From positions 186,001-250,000 of the forward strand of contig NZ_JACHGN010000006.1 of assembly GCF_014202315.1 (NCBI RefSeq): a DNA stretch of 64,000 nucleotides, in the 5' to 3' direction. The notes beneath the pieces were generated by a model, which saw only the letters and a list, made by a program, of their open reading frames with translations, was not told the origin of the DNA and did no database searches. This document shows, in pieces, positions 7,613 to 17,010 of this stretch (position 1 is the first letter of the stretch; every line of letters starts with the position of its first letter). This stretch comes from Thermocatellispora tengchongensis (GTDB taxonomy: Bacteria > Actinomycetota > Actinomycetes > Streptosporangiales > Streptosporangiaceae). A program made the translations under genes and the position numbers.

Positions 7613-9024
7613 CCGGCACGGCCGAGGGCGCGCCGGCGGAGGTGCGCAACGGGTGGCCGCTGCCCCGGTCGGAGCGTCCCTGGGGCCCGCCGGCGGTGTT
7701 CTGCGCCTCGGCCGCCACCGCGGTCGCCACCTGGTGCTTCGCCATCGGCGGGCAGGTCGCCGCGTACCTGAACGCCGCCGAGGGCACCCTGACCGCCCTG
7801 TGCGGCTCGCTGCTCGGCATGCTGCCCGTGGTCCTGGCCTGCCTGCCCCCGTGCGGCAAGTACGGCGTGGACTCCGTCGTCGTCAGCAGGGCCCAGCTCG
7901 GCACCCGGGGCTCCGTCTTCGCCACCGCGCTGGTGTGCGTCTCCACGGTCGGCTGGAACATCGTCGTGATGATCTCCCTGGCCAGGGCGGGCGCGGAGGT
8001 CCTGATCGCCGCGGCGGACCTGCCGCCGCCGGCCCGCGCCCCTCTGGAGGCGGGCCTGGCGCTGGCCGGCGCCGCCGTCGTCTGGTACGGCCTGCGCCGG
8101 GGACCGGACTCGCTGCGCGACATGACCACCTACATCGCGGCCGGCGTGATCGTGCTGGGCGCCGTGGTTCTGGTGCTGCTGATCCGCCACGTCGGCTGGG
8201 ACGCCATCACGGCCGCCCGGCCCTCCTCCGCCCGCCCGGACCACGCCTTCAACTACGCCACCGGCGTGGAACTGCTGGTGGCCAGCAACCTGTCCTGGTG
8301 GGCCTACACCGGGGCGATCATCCGGCTCGCCCCCAGCACCCGCGCCACGCTGTGGCCCGCGGTGGTCGGGCTCGGCCTGTCGGTCGGCCTGGTCTCGCTG
8401 ATCGGCCTGTACACGGGCCTGGCCGTGCCCGGCTCCGGCGGCGACCCCAGCCGCCACCTGCTGGAGCTCGGCGGCGTAGGGGTCGGCATGACCGCCCTGG
8501 CCTTCATCGTGCTGGCGAACATCGGCACGGCCATCGTCGGCGTGTACGTCGCCACGCTCGCGCTGCGCCAGATCCCCCGTGTGGCCCGCATCCCCTGGAA
8601 CGTCAGCACGCTGGCGCCGATCCTGCCGGTGGCGGTCGTGTCGGCCTTCCTCGCCGCCCCCTTCTCCGCCCGCTTCGGCACCTTCCTGACGCTCTGCGGC
8701 GTCCTGTTCGGCCCGATCGCCGGCATCCAGATCGTGGACTACCACCTGCTGCGCCGCGCCCGGCTGGACGTGGCGGCGGCCTTCGACCCCTCCCGCCGCT
8801 CGGCGTACCACTTCTGGGGCGGGGTGAACCCGGTCGGCTTCGCGGCGCTGGCCGCCGGGGTCGCCGTCTACGTCTACCTGCTCAACCCGCTCACCTACGT
8901 CTCCCACCCGCCCTACGAGCACATCACGGCCGGCATCCCCTCGGCGGTGGCCGCCGGCGCGGTGTACGCCCTGGGCACGCGGCTGGTGCTGCGCCCGCTG
9001 GGCAAGGGCGGCTACGGGCCTTGA
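7609..9024 (+). CDS. NCS1-family cytosine/purine permease
   Basis: 471 residues with about 12 hydrophobic segments and no signal peptide. The GTG start overlaps the stop of the 51-aa peptide. Features of the nucleobase:cation symporter-1 family are the cytoplasmic N-terminus ending in a Pro-Trp element (RPWGPPAVFCASAATAVATW), conserved Gly-rich TM1, the NLSWWAYTGAI segment in the middle and VDYHLLRR near the end. It likely imports cytosine, a purine, allantoin or a related heterocycle with H+ or Na+. No catabolic gene for such a substrate is adjacent, so the substrate is unknown. The gene is convergent with the TetR gene that follows. Confidence 0.9.
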   Translation: MTGTAEGAPAEVRNGWPLPRSERPWGPPAVFCASAATAVATWCFAIGGQVAAYLNAAEGTLTALCGSLLGMLPVVLACLPPCGKYGVDSVVVSRAQLGTRGSVFATALVCVSTVGWNIVVMISLARAGAEVLIAAADLPPPARAPLEAGLALAGAAVVWYGLRRGPDSLRDMTTYIAAGVIVLGAVVLVLLIRHVGWDAITAARPSSARPDHAFNYATGVELLVASNLSWWAYTGAIIRLAPSTRATLWPAVVGLGLSVGLVSLIGLYTGLAVPGSGGDPSRHLLELGGVGVGMTALAFIVLANIGTAIVGVYVATLALRQIPRVARIPWNVSTLAPILPVAVVSAFLAAPFSARFGTFLTLCGVLFGPIAGIQIVDYHLLRRARLDVAAAFDPSRRSAYHFWGGVNPVGFAALAAGVAVYVYLLNPLTYVSHPPYEHITAGIPSAVAAGAVYALGTRLVLRPLGKGGYGP

Positions 9025-9083
9025 GGCGCTGGGACCGGAGGACGGCCACCGGGAGGCCGCCGGCAGGGGCCGGGGTGAGCGCG

Positions 9084-9722
9084 TCACCCCCGGCCGGGCG
9101 GCGGGTAGATCGCCCTGGCCGCGGTGAGGACGAACTCGGTGAGGTCCTCGACGTAGCGGTCGCTGCGCGCCGCCATCTCCGCGCGCAGTTCCTCGGGCGT
9201 GGCCAGCACATGGTTCAGCACGCCGCCGAGGAGGGTGTCCAGGATCAGCGTGGGCGAGGCGTGCTCGCCCAGCTCGCCGCGGGCGATGGCCCGGCGGATG
9301 ATCGCGCGGGCCTCCAGCACCCGGGAGCGGCGGATCGTGGCCGACGGCCCGGCGAACAGCGCGGGATAGGCGCGCGCCTCCACGTGCAGCCGCAGCCCGG
9401 CCAGCCCGTACGGGCCCAGGTAGTGCGCCATCATCGACCTGGCCAGCTCGCGCAGGTCCTCGCGCAGGTCGCCGGTGTCGATGGCGATGGCGGGCGAGAC
9501 CAGGGCCCACTCCACCGCGTCGGCGATCAGCCGCTCGCGGCCGGGCCAGCGCCGGTAGACCGCGGCCTTGCCGATCCCGGCCCGGCGCACCACGGCGTCG
9601 AGGGTGAACTTGGCCCATCCGAGCTCGGCGTAGAGCTCGATGGCCGCCCGCAGCGCCTTGCGATCGACCTCCGCGTCGCGGGGGCGACCTGGCCCGGTGG
9701 TGCTCGTCGCGGATTCGGACAC
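9084..9722 (-). CDS. TetR-family transcriptional regulator
   Basis: 212 residues. The GTG start at 9722 is preceded by GAGGAGGTGACCC. The N-terminal helix-turn-helix is clear (FTLDAVVRRAGIGKAAVYRR, then WPGRERLI), followed by an all-helical ligand-binding and dimerisation part with the PTLILDTLLGGVLNHVL helix typical of the AcrR/TetR_C_11 type. It is divergent from the thiolase gene across a ~130-bp promoter region, which makes the thiolase its most likely target; the ligand is unknown. Confidence 0.9.
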   Translation of the reverse strand: MSESATSTTGPGRPRDAEVDRKALRAAIELYAELGWAKFTLDAVVRRAGIGKAAVYRRWPGRERLIADAVEWALVSPAIAIDTGDLREDLRELARSMMAHYLGPYGLAGLRLHVEARAYPALFAGPSATIRRSRVLEARAIIRRAIARGELGEHASPTLILDTLLGGVLNHVLATPEELRAEMAARSDRYVEDLTEFVLTAARAIYPPPGRG

Positions 9723-9852
9723 CGGGTCACCTCCTCAAGGGCGACAGTAGACCACAACGGCTCCCGCTCCGGGGGCGTGCTCTCCCGCCCTCGGCGCCGG
9801 GGATACGCTCGGGTATTTTCGGGACGGAATGCGTCCTGAATGGAGCGTGATG

Positions 9853-11445
9853 ATGACCTGGCAGGACATCGACCCCCGTACCCCGGTGCTCGTGGGCGTC
9901 GGCCAGTCCTCCGAGCGGATCGGCGAGCCCGGCTACCGGCGCCTGTCGCCCGTCGAGCTGGCCGCCGCGGCGGTCCGCGAGGCCCTCGCCGACACCCGCG
10001 CCGACCCCGCCGCCGTGGCCGCGGCCGTGGACACGGTGGCGGGGGTGCGCCAGTTCGAGATCTCCGGCCCCGGCGCGCCCGCCCCGCTGGGCCGGTCGGA
10101 CAACTTCCCCCGGTCGGTGGCCAACCGGGTGGGCGCCGCCCCCGCGCGGGCGATCCTGGAGGTCGTGGGCGGGCAGGGGCCCCAGCACCTGGTCAACGAG
10201 TTCGCCGCCGTCATCGCGGCGGGCGGCGCCCGCGCGGTCCTGCTCACCGGGTCGGAGGCCATCTCGACCGTGCAGCACCTGGCCGGCGCCGACGACCGGC
10301 CCGACTTCGGCGAGACCGTCGAGGGCGACCTGGAGGACCGGGGTTACGGCCTGGAGGGCATGTTCTCCCGGTACGAGGCGGTCCACGGCCTGACCGACGC
10401 GCCCAGCCGGTACGCCCTGTTCGACAACGCCCGCCGGGCGCGGCTGAAGCAGAGCAGGCAGGAGTACGCCGCCGCGATGGGCGCTTTGTTCGCGCCGTTC
10501 ACCAAGGTCGCCGCGGCCAACCCGCACTCCGCCGCCCCCGTCGAGCGCACCGCGGAGGAACTGGTCACCCCGACCGAGCGGAACCGGTTCGTCGCCGAGC
10601 CCTACACCCGCTACATCGTGGCCAGGGAGAAGGTCAACCAGGGCGCGGCCGTGCTGCTGACCTCGGTGGAGGAGGCCGCGCGGCTGGGCGTGCCCCGCGA
10701 CCGGTGGGTGTTCCTGCACGGCCACGCCGACGTGCGCGAGCGCGACCCGCTCGACCGCGCCGACCTCGGCGCCGGGCCCGCCTCGGTCATGGCGGTGCGG
10801 CACGCCCTGGAGGTCGCCGGGATCGGGGTCGCCGACCTGGCCGCCATCGACCTCTACAGTTGCTTCCCGATCGCCGTGTCGAACATCTGCGACGGCCTGG
10901 GCCTGCCCGCCGACGGCTCGCGCGAGCTGACCGTGACCGGCGGCCTGCCGTTCTTCGGCGGGGCGGGCAACAACTACTCCATGCACGCCATCGCCGAGAT
11001 CGTGCAGCGGCTGCGCGCCCAGCCCGGCGCGTACGGCCTGGTGGGCGCGAACGGCGGGCTGCTCAGCAAGTACTCCGCCGGCGTCTACTCCACCACGCCG
11101 GCCGGGTGGCGGCCCGACGACAGCGCCGCCCTGCAGGCCGAGATCGACTCCTGGCCGGGGGTGCCGCAGGCCCTGCGGGCCGACGGCTGGGGCGTGATCG
11201 AGACCTACACCGTCAAGCACGCGCGGGACGGGCGGCGTACGGGGATCGTGGTCGGCCGCCTGGAGGACGGCGACCGCAGGTTCCTGGCCATGGCCGCCGA
11301 CGGCGACGCCGACATGCTCGCCCTGCTCACCACCGGCGAGCCGATCGGGCGGCGCGTCTACGCCCGGTCGTTCGACTTCGGCAACCGGGTGAGCGTGAGC
11401 GAGGCACGGCTGGAGGAACTGTTCCCACCCGGGACGGCACGCTGA
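9853..11445 (+). CDS. Acetyl-CoA acetyltransferase-type thiolase (Cys-poor subfamily)
   Basis: About 530 residues. ATG codons at 9850 and 9853 follow GGAGCG; 9853 gives the usual spacing. The protein has the thiolase fold in two halves and a C-terminal OB-like extension (~400-500: TYTVKHARDGRRTGIVVGRL). Where classical thiolases carry the nucleophilic Cys, the sequence reads VVGGQGPQHLVNEFAAVI, and the second Cys loop reads ANGGLLSKYSAGVYS; the catalytic His loop GGAGNNYSMHAI is retained. This matches a large actinobacterial subfamily annotated as acetyl-CoA acetyltransferase whose chemistry is not settled. It is likely controlled by the divergent TetR. A tandem repeat begins exactly at its stop codon. 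Confidence 0.83.
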   Translation: MTWQDIDPRTPVLVGVGQSSERIGEPGYRRLSPVELAAAAVREALADTRADPAAVAAAVDTVAGVRQFEISGPGAPAPLGRSDNFPRSVANRVGAAPARAILEVVGGQGPQHLVNEFAAVIAAGGARAVLLTGSEAISTVQHLAGADDRPDFGETVEGDLEDRGYGLEGMFSRYEAVHGLTDAPSRYALFDNARRARLKQSRQEYAAAMGALFAPFTKVAAANPHSAAPVERTAEELVTPTERNRFVAEPYTRYIVAREKVNQGAAVLLTSVEEAARLGVPRDRWVFLHGHADVRERDPLDRADLGAGPASVMAVRHALEVAGIGVADLAAIDLYSCFPIAVSNICDGLGLPADGSRELTVTGGLPFFGGAGNNYSMHAIAEIVQRLRAQPGAYGLVGANGGLLSKYSAGVYSTTPAGWRPDDSAALQAEIDSWPGVPQALRADGWGVIETYTVKHARDGRRTGIVVGRLEDGDRRFLAMAADGDADMLALLTTGEPIGRRVYARSFDFGNRVSVSEARLEELFPPGTAR

Positions 11446-11741
11446 GCAGGCCGGCCGGATGGGGCCAGGGTGGCGCTGAGCAGGCGGGGCGGATGCGGCG
11501 AGGGTGGCATGTTGAGCAGGCGGGGCGGATGGAGCCGGACGTGGCGTCCTGAGCAGGCCGGGGCGGATGGAGCCCAGGGTGGCATGTTGAGCAGGCGGGG
11601 GCGGATGCAGCCCAGCGCGGCACGCTGAGGCGGGCCGGGGCGGATGCAGCCCAGCGCGGCACGCTGAGCGGGCCTTGGCGGATGCCGCCCCGGGTGGTGG
11701 GCTGAGCGGGCCGGGGCGGAGCGGGGGGCCGCTCCACCCCG
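11443..11741 (+). repeat. Tandem array of eight ~34-39-bp units starting at the thiolase stop codon
   Basis: Units start TGAGCrGGC at 11443, 11477, 11513, 11550, 11588, 11626, 11665 and 11703, each followed by GGGGCGGATG and a GCCCAGsGyGGCA-like segment. Spacing settles at 38 bp in the later copies. The first unit contains the thiolase stop codon. This array fills the whole ~300-bp gap to the next gene; no gene is seen in it. Confidence 0.88.
11718..11735. terminator. GGAGCGG/CCGCTCC hairpin at the end of the repeat array
   Basis: A 7-bp perfect stem with a GGGG loop lies between the convergent thiolase and small secreted protein genes. It could terminate either strand. It has no U-run. Confidence 0.45.
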
Positions 11742-11753
11742 GGGACCCGGTGG

Positions 11754-12134
11754 TCAGCAGGAGGGCCGGATCTGGTCCATGCGGTTGCCGAACTTCCCGC
11801 CGTATTCATAAGCCCGGGAGTAGTCGCCCGGCTGGGCCCGGTGCGACTCGCGGATGCCGCCGCTGTAGGTGTCGACGAAGCACGCGTGGGCCTCGGCGAT
11901 GAACGAGCCGACGTCGTCCACCATGCAGCCGGGCAGGGCCTTGGTGCCGTCGGACGGCCGCCACTCCATATAGCAGCCGCTCGGCCTGAAGTCGTTGTCG
12001 TCCCACAGGCACACGGCGCCGTCGGGGCACACAGCGCGCCCCGCGGCGTGCGCCTGCGCCTGGAAGGCCCCGGGCAGCCCCACGGCCAGCGTGAGGGCGC
12101 CGACGCCGGCGGCCACGAGAGTCTTCGCCTTCAT
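11754..12134 (-). CDS. Small secreted Cys-rich protein, peptidase inhibitor I36-like
   Basis: 126 residues with ATG at 12134 after GAGGAGCGATC. A Sec signal peptide (MKAKTLVAAGVGALTLAVG... AHAA) precedes a ~95-residue mature domain with six cysteines, suggesting three disulfides. The CPDGAVCLWDDNDF motif is the hallmark of the actinobacterial I36/SMI-type inhibitors and beta/gamma-crystallin-like proteins, where the domain may bind proteases or calcium. Function is inferred from family resemblance only. It is a stand-alone gene with a 114-bp gap to the gene upstream on the same strand. Confidence 0.8.
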   Translation of the reverse strand: MKAKTLVAAGVGALTLAVGLPGAFQAQAHAAGRAVCPDGAVCLWDDNDFRPSGCYMEWRPSDGTKALPGCMVDDVGSFIAEAHACFVDTYSGGIRESHRAQPGDYSRAYEYGGKFGNRMDQIRPSC

Positions 12135-12248
12135 GATCGCTCCTCGGGTGTAGCGACTGTGCGGAATCGAGCGACTACAGAGTGTCATGAAGGCGGGCCG
12201 GGCGGCATCCGGGAAAACCCGTATCCGGGCGCCCGGCATGCCGGGTTC

Positions 12249-13697
12249 TCACCGATCCGTCCCGGGCGCGGAGGGATTCCGGCCGACCGGCAGGCCGGCG
12301 CGCGCGCCCGCCTCGGACCACTCGATCTCCTCACGGCCGGCGAGGAACTCCTCCGCGACCCGCCACTCCAGCGGCGGCGGCATCGGAGCCGTGGCCATGA
12401 TCCGCGCCAGCTCCCGGTGGGCGAGCGCCAGACCGGCGAAGTCACGCAGGTACGCCGCGGTGTCCACGCCGGTGAACACGCCGATCTTGCCCGCCCGCGC
12501 CAGCACCTCGCGCCAGCGCTCGGCGGAGGCCAGCCCCACCGACTCCACGCCGTGGGAGAACAGCATCAGCCTGATCTCCGCGAACGGGCCGGCGCGGTCC
12601 ACGTATCCGGCCAGGCCGGCGCAGGACGGCTCGGTGTTGAACACCAGCCAGTACGGCACCGACCCGCTGCGCAGCGTCCAGTACGGTTCGAGCAGCAGGA
12701 AGCACTCGGCGAGCAGCCGGTCGGCCGGCAGCCCCCGGCGGCGGTACCAGGCGCGGTAGAGGTCGGCGACGACCGGGCTGAGGTCCTCGGGCGCGGCGAA
12801 GCCCATCCGGGCCAGCCGCCAGCCGTTCCGCGCGGCAAGCTCCTCCAGGTCCGGCAGCAGCGCGGGCTCGAACCCCCACTCCGCCTCCGGGCTCTCCTCA
12901 TCGACCGGCGGGTAGTCCCACCTGCGGTGCGGGGACCCGTAGCGGCGCAGGTAGTCCGCCACCCGGGGTCCGCCCTCGTGGTACTCCCGCGGAGTCGCCC
13001 CGCCCAGCGCGCCGTGCTGGAACACGTGACGCGGCCCGATCCGGGTCACCGGCCAGCGCAGGCCGCAGTCGGCCACCACCAGGGTCCCGCCGGGCGCCAG
13101 GTTCCGCTCCAGGTACCGCCGGTACGCCTCCGGCAGCCTGCGCCACTTGACCCGGAAGTACGACATCCCCGCGATCATCAAGCGGTCCTGGTTCGCGTCG
13201 TGCATCTGGTGCAGCACCAGGTCCGGGTTCGCGGCGGTCAGGGCCTCCCCGGCCGCCCGGGTGCGGCGCAGGTCCTCGCGGGGCTCGTCGGGGTGGACGC
13301 CGTGGCGGCGCACCGGGATGAGCAGGGTCTGCGGCAGCCATGGCGCGGCGAGCGCCGCGGCCAGGTGCACCAGGGCCCCGTTGCTCGACCCGATGAACGC
13401 GACCTCGCTGCGCCGCTCCGGGTAGTGGCCCGCGACCCAGCGCGCCAGGTCGCCGGAGCGGATGTCGCCGACCCGGCGCATCGGCACGGCCTCAGCCCAG
13501 CCGCCCGCGGCGTACGCCCGCTCCTTCAGCCGGCGCGGCAGCCGGTTCGCCAGGCCGAGCAGCGCGGCGGCCGGAGCCTCCGCCGCGGCGGGGCCCTGCC
13601 CGATCAGCGGCACGTCCCGCCCGTGCAGGAAGCGCGCCAGCGCGCGCAGCATCCCGGTCGCAGAGTCGAACGAGGCGACCGCCCTGCCCGGCCTCAC
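12249..13697 (-). CDS. Unknown protein with hydrolase-like GSSNGA segment, coupled to an alpha/beta hydrolase
   Basis: 482 residues. The GTG start overlaps the stop of the alpha/beta hydrolase gene by 4 bases. I do not recognise the family. The N-terminal ~200 residues contain EVAFIGSSNGALVHLAAAL, which resembles a nucleophile-elbow strand-turn-helix. A middle segment (NLAPGGTLVVADCGLRW) resembles a methyltransferase beta-strand and loop. The C-terminal half contains aromatic-rich segments (LLEPYWTLRSGSVPYWLVFN). There is no signal peptide or membrane helix. Because of translational coupling it probably acts on the same substrate as, or in a complex with, the hydrolase. Confidence 0.8.
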   Translation of the reverse strand: MRPGRAVASFDSATGMLRALARFLHGRDVPLIGQGPAAAEAPAAALLGLANRLPRRLKERAYAAGGWAEAVPMRRVGDIRSGDLARWVAGHYPERRSEVAFIGSSNGALVHLAAALAAPWLPQTLLIPVRRHGVHPDEPREDLRRTRAAGEALTAANPDLVLHQMHDANQDRLMIAGMSYFRVKWRRLPEAYRRYLERNLAPGGTLVVADCGLRWPVTRIGPRHVFQHGALGGATPREYHEGGPRVADYLRRYGSPHRRWDYPPVDEESPEAEWGFEPALLPDLEELAARNGWRLARMGFAAPEDLSPVVADLYRAWYRRRGLPADRLLAECFLLLEPYWTLRSGSVPYWLVFNTEPSCAGLAGYVDRAGPFAEIRLMLFSHGVESVGLASAERWREVLARAGKIGVFTGVDTAAYLRDFAGLALAHRELARIMATAPMPPPLEWRVAEEFLAGREEIEWSEAGARAGLPVGRNPSAPGTDR

Positions 13698-14464
13698 GCC
13701 GCCTCCTCGCGCGCCCCGTCCAGGAAGCCCGTCACCAGGCGCGCCAGCCCCTCCGGGTCGCGGTAGGGCGTCATGTGCGGCAGCCCGTCCATGACGACCA
13801 GCCGCCCGTACGGCAGCAGCCGGGTCACCTCCTCGGCCCAGGACTGCGGCACCATCCGGTCCTTCCCGCCGCGCACGACCAGGGCGGGCACCTGGACCAG
13901 GGGGAGCTTGTCCTCGATCCGGTCGCGCATCGACTCGCCGAAGGCCGCGAGCACCCGCCGCGGGCCCGCGTCCAGGTAGTCGGCGACGTTCAGCGGGGCC
14001 ATGCGGGGGCTCTCCCGCACCGAGTTGCGCAGCCACTGCCCGGCAAGCCGCCACGGCGAACGCGCCCGCGGGTCCACCGTCGGTCCCGCCAGCACCAGGG
14101 AGCCGGCCACTCCCGGGTGCCGTACCGCGGTGTCCACCACCACCTGGCAGCCGAACGAGCCGCCCAGCAGGCACGGCCGGTCCAGCCGGGCCTCCGCCAC
14201 CCAGCCGGCCACGGCGTCGGCGAGGGCGGGCAGCGTCAGGGGCCGCGGCGGCTTCGCGCTGGCCCCGAAGCCGGGCAGATCGAGGGTCCAGGCGTCGTGC
14301 CGCTCGCCGAGCGCCCTGACGAAAGGCAGGAGTTCCCTGCTGGACACCCCCGCCCCGTGCACGCACACCACCGCCGGCCCCGGCCCCCGCCTGCGGTACG
14401 TCGCGACGCGCAGCCCTCCGACGACCCGGTCCTCCCGCTCCAGCCCCGCCTTCTCCACTCCCAT
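13694..14464 (-). CDS. Alpha/beta-fold hydrolase
   Basis: 256 residues. A classical alpha/beta hydrolase: VCVHGAG oxyanion strand, LDLPGFGASAKP, nucleophile elbow LLGGSFGCQ (Ser), an acidic residue around VRGGKDRMVP and catalytic His in MDGLPHMTPY. It is soluble and cytoplasmic. The substrate is unknown (ester, lactone or similar). First gene of a two-gene unit with the 482-aa unknown protein. The ribosome binding site before ATG 14464 is weak and GTG 14458 is a possible alternative. Upstream lies a tandem-repeat tract rather than an obvious promoter. Confidence 0.87.
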   Translation of the reverse strand: MGVEKAGLEREDRVVGGLRVATYRRRGPGPAVVCVHGAGVSSRELLPFVRALGERHDAWTLDLPGFGASAKPPRPLTLPALADAVAGWVAEARLDRPCLLGGSFGCQVVVDTAVRHPGVAGSLVLAGPTVDPRARSPWRLAGQWLRNSVRESPRMAPLNVADYLDAGPRRVLAAFGESMRDRIEDKLPLVQVPALVVRGGKDRMVPQSWAEEVTRLLPYGRLVVMDGLPHMTPYRDPEGLARLVTGFLDGAREEAA

Positions 14465-14548
14465 GCCTGCTCGCCCTACCCGGCGAAGGCCCCGGCGAAC
14501 TCCCGGCCGCGCGTCGCGGGCCGCCCTGCGCCGGCGCCGATCACCAGG

Positions 14549-14674
14549 CGTGGGTCACCGGGTGTGGGTGACCGGGTGTGGGCGACCGGGTGTGGGTGAC
14601 CGGGTGTGGGCGACCGGGTGTGGGTGACCGGGTGTGGGTCAGCAGGCGTGGGTCACCGGGCATGGGTCACCGGC
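14549..14674 (+). repeat. 14-bp tandem repeat, nine copies (TGTGGGTGACCGGG)
   Basis: Nine consecutive 14-bp units run from 14549; variants are TGTGGGCGACCGGG and CGTGGGTCACCGGG. The period is not a multiple of 3, so the tract is not coding. It lies in the 241-bp space between the aldo-keto reductase and the hydrolase genes. Confidence 0.92.
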
Positions 14675-14678
14675 GTCG

Positions 14679-14705
14679 GTCACCCGTCGATGTCACCCGT
14701 CGATG

Positions 14706-14717
<12 letters not shown>
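14679..14717 (-). repeat. 13-bp tandem repeat overlapping the end of the aldo-keto reductase gene
   Basis: Three units of GTCACCCGTCGAT (third GTCACTCGTCGAT). The third unit encodes the last residues (Ile-Asp-Glu) and the stop codon of the reductase, as if the 3' end of the gene had been duplicated outwards. Confidence 0.85.
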
Positions 14718-15710
<993 letters not shown>

Positions 15711-15717
15711 GTGGCCG

Positions 15718-15748
15718 AGTCAACCTGCTGGAGCGCACTCCAGGTCAA
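15718..15748 (-). promoter_or_regulatory. MerR-type promoter: TTGACC, 19-bp spacer with CTGGAG-n4-CTCCAG palindrome
   Basis: On the minus strand TTGACC (15748-15743) is followed by a 19-bp spacer and then TTGACT as a poor -10. The spacer holds CTGGAGTGCGCTCCAG, a perfect dyad. Over-long spacers with a central dyad are the hallmark of MerR-activated promoters. It lies 8 bases upstream of the aldo-keto reductase start. No cognate MerR gene is adjacent. Confidence 0.6.
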
Positions 15749-15752
15749 ACCA

Positions 15753-16160
15753 TCAGCTACCGGCGATGTCCACCATCCAGGCGACGCCGAACCGGTCGGT
15801 GCAGGCCCCGAACTCGTCGCCCCACATCTGCTTCTCCAGCGGCACCGACACCGTGCCGCCCTCGGACAGCTTCTGCCAGTAGCCGCGGAGCTGGGTCGCG
15901 TCGTCGCCGCTCAGGCTCACCGCCATGGTGTTGCCCGGGGAGTACTCCATGCCCGGCGGCAGGTCGGCGCCCATGATCGTGAATCCGTTCGCGGTCTGCA
16001 GCGTGGCGTGCATGATCTTGTCGGCGTAGCCGGCCTCCTTCGTGCCGTACTCGCCGAAGGTGGCCACGGTCAGGTCGCCGCCGAAGACGTCCCGGTAGAA
16101 CTCCATGGCCTGGCGCGCGTCGCCGGCGAAGCTGATGTACGGGTTGAGGCGAGAGGCCAT
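15753..16160 (-). CDS. VOC-superfamily PhnB-like protein
   Basis: 135 residues from ATG 16160, preceded by AGGAGTGATC. The sequence follows the PhnB/3-demethylubiquinone-methyltransferase-like VOC pattern: NPYISFAGDARQAMEFYRDV, a GDLTVATFGEYG loop, MHATLQTANGFTIMGAD, and a C-terminal MWGDEFGACTDRFGVAW strand pair. Such proteins form dimers with a metal or substrate cavity; many have no known substrate. It lies upstream of, and on the same strand as, the aldo-keto reductase but is separated from it by the MerR-type promoter. Confidence 0.87.
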   Translation of the reverse strand: MASRLNPYISFAGDARQAMEFYRDVFGGDLTVATFGEYGTKEAGYADKIMHATLQTANGFTIMGADLPPGMEYSPGNTMAVSLSGDDATQLRGYWQKLSEGGTVSVPLEKQMWGDEFGACTDRFGVAWMVDIAGS

Positions 16161-16254
16161 GATCACTCCTAGAGCGTGACTGGTGCCCGACGTTCGCAGG
16201 CTAACGACACCGCTCCATGACCGGCAGACCTCGCGATACCGCCATGCCGGATCT

Positions 16255-16986
16255 TTACCCAGATGAGGGCCGGTGCCGGGTGCGCCACAGGCCCACGCCG
16301 TCGCGGCCGAAGGACCACGCCAGCAGCGCGAGCGCCGCCGCCACCATGGCCGTGGTGACCGGCCGGGGCGTCACTCCGGCCGCCGCGGCCACCAGGACGA
16401 TCCCCTGCACCGCGGCCACCGCCTTGCGGGCGAGGCTGGGCGGCAGCGGGGCGCGCAGCCAGGGGGCGGCCCGGCCGGCCGCGACCCAGGCGTACCTCAT
16501 CAGGCCGATCGCGAGCGCCCACGGCCCGGCCGACGCGGCGGCGTACGCGCTGAGCACCAGGATCAGGAAGGCGTCCACCTCCATGTCGAAGCGGGCGCCG
16601 AGCGCCGTCTCCGTGCCGGTGCGCCGGGCCACCTGGCCGTCGGCCCAGTCCAGCAGCAGCACGGCCGCGCCGAGCGCGACGATGGGCGCCCTGGGCACGC
16701 CGGGGGCGAACGCGGCCGATACCACCAGGGCCGTCACGCCCCCCGCCAGCTCGGCGCGTACCAGGGTGACGATCCCCGCCGGGCCCAGCGAGCGCTCGCC
16801 CGATCGCAGCAGCGCCCGGACGAGCAGAGCCGACAGCGCCGCGGCGTAACCGGCCCCGGCCGCCCACCCGGCCGGGTGCAGCCCTGCCCAGGCGTGCAGC
16901 ACGACCAGCAGGACCGCCTGAAGCGCCGCACCGGCCACGGGCTCCCGGGCCACCGCCGCGACGGGACGCCCGGTGGGTATCCGCAA
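16255..16986 (-). CDS. CDP-alcohol phosphatidyltransferase family membrane protein
   Basis: About 243 residues. The TTG start at 16986 is chosen because GGAGGCGG lies just upstream and because a longer reading would run through an inverted repeat in the divergent promoter. The CDP-alcohol phosphotransferase signature DWADGQVARR-x8-GARFDMEVD is intact, with all the Asp ligands. Several hydrophobic helices surround it. The family transfers a phosphoalcohol from a CDP-activated donor to an acceptor in the membrane (phospholipid or inositol-phosphate-lipid synthesis). Its divergent position beside the PTPS/GCH II cluster suggests a membrane-linked product, an inference from context. Confidence 0.87.
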   Translation of the reverse strand: MRIPTGRPVAAVAREPVAGAALQAVLLVVLHAWAGLHPAGWAAGAGYAAALSALLVRALLRSGERSLGPAGIVTLVRAELAGGVTALVVSAAFAPGVPRAPIVALGAAVLLLDWADGQVARRTGTETALGARFDMEVDAFLILVLSAYAAASAGPWALAIGLMRYAWVAAGRAAPWLRAPLPPSLARKAVAAVQGIVLVAAAAGVTPRPVTTAMVAAALALLAWSFGRDGVGLWRTRHRPSSG

Positions 16987-17010
16987 ACCGCCTCCAATGT
17001 GTCGCCTCCG

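Noticed and set aside
14549-14674. CRISPR-like array of short repeats
   Set aside because: Units are 14 bp and directly adjacent with no spacers, and no cas gene is present. It is a tandem repeat.
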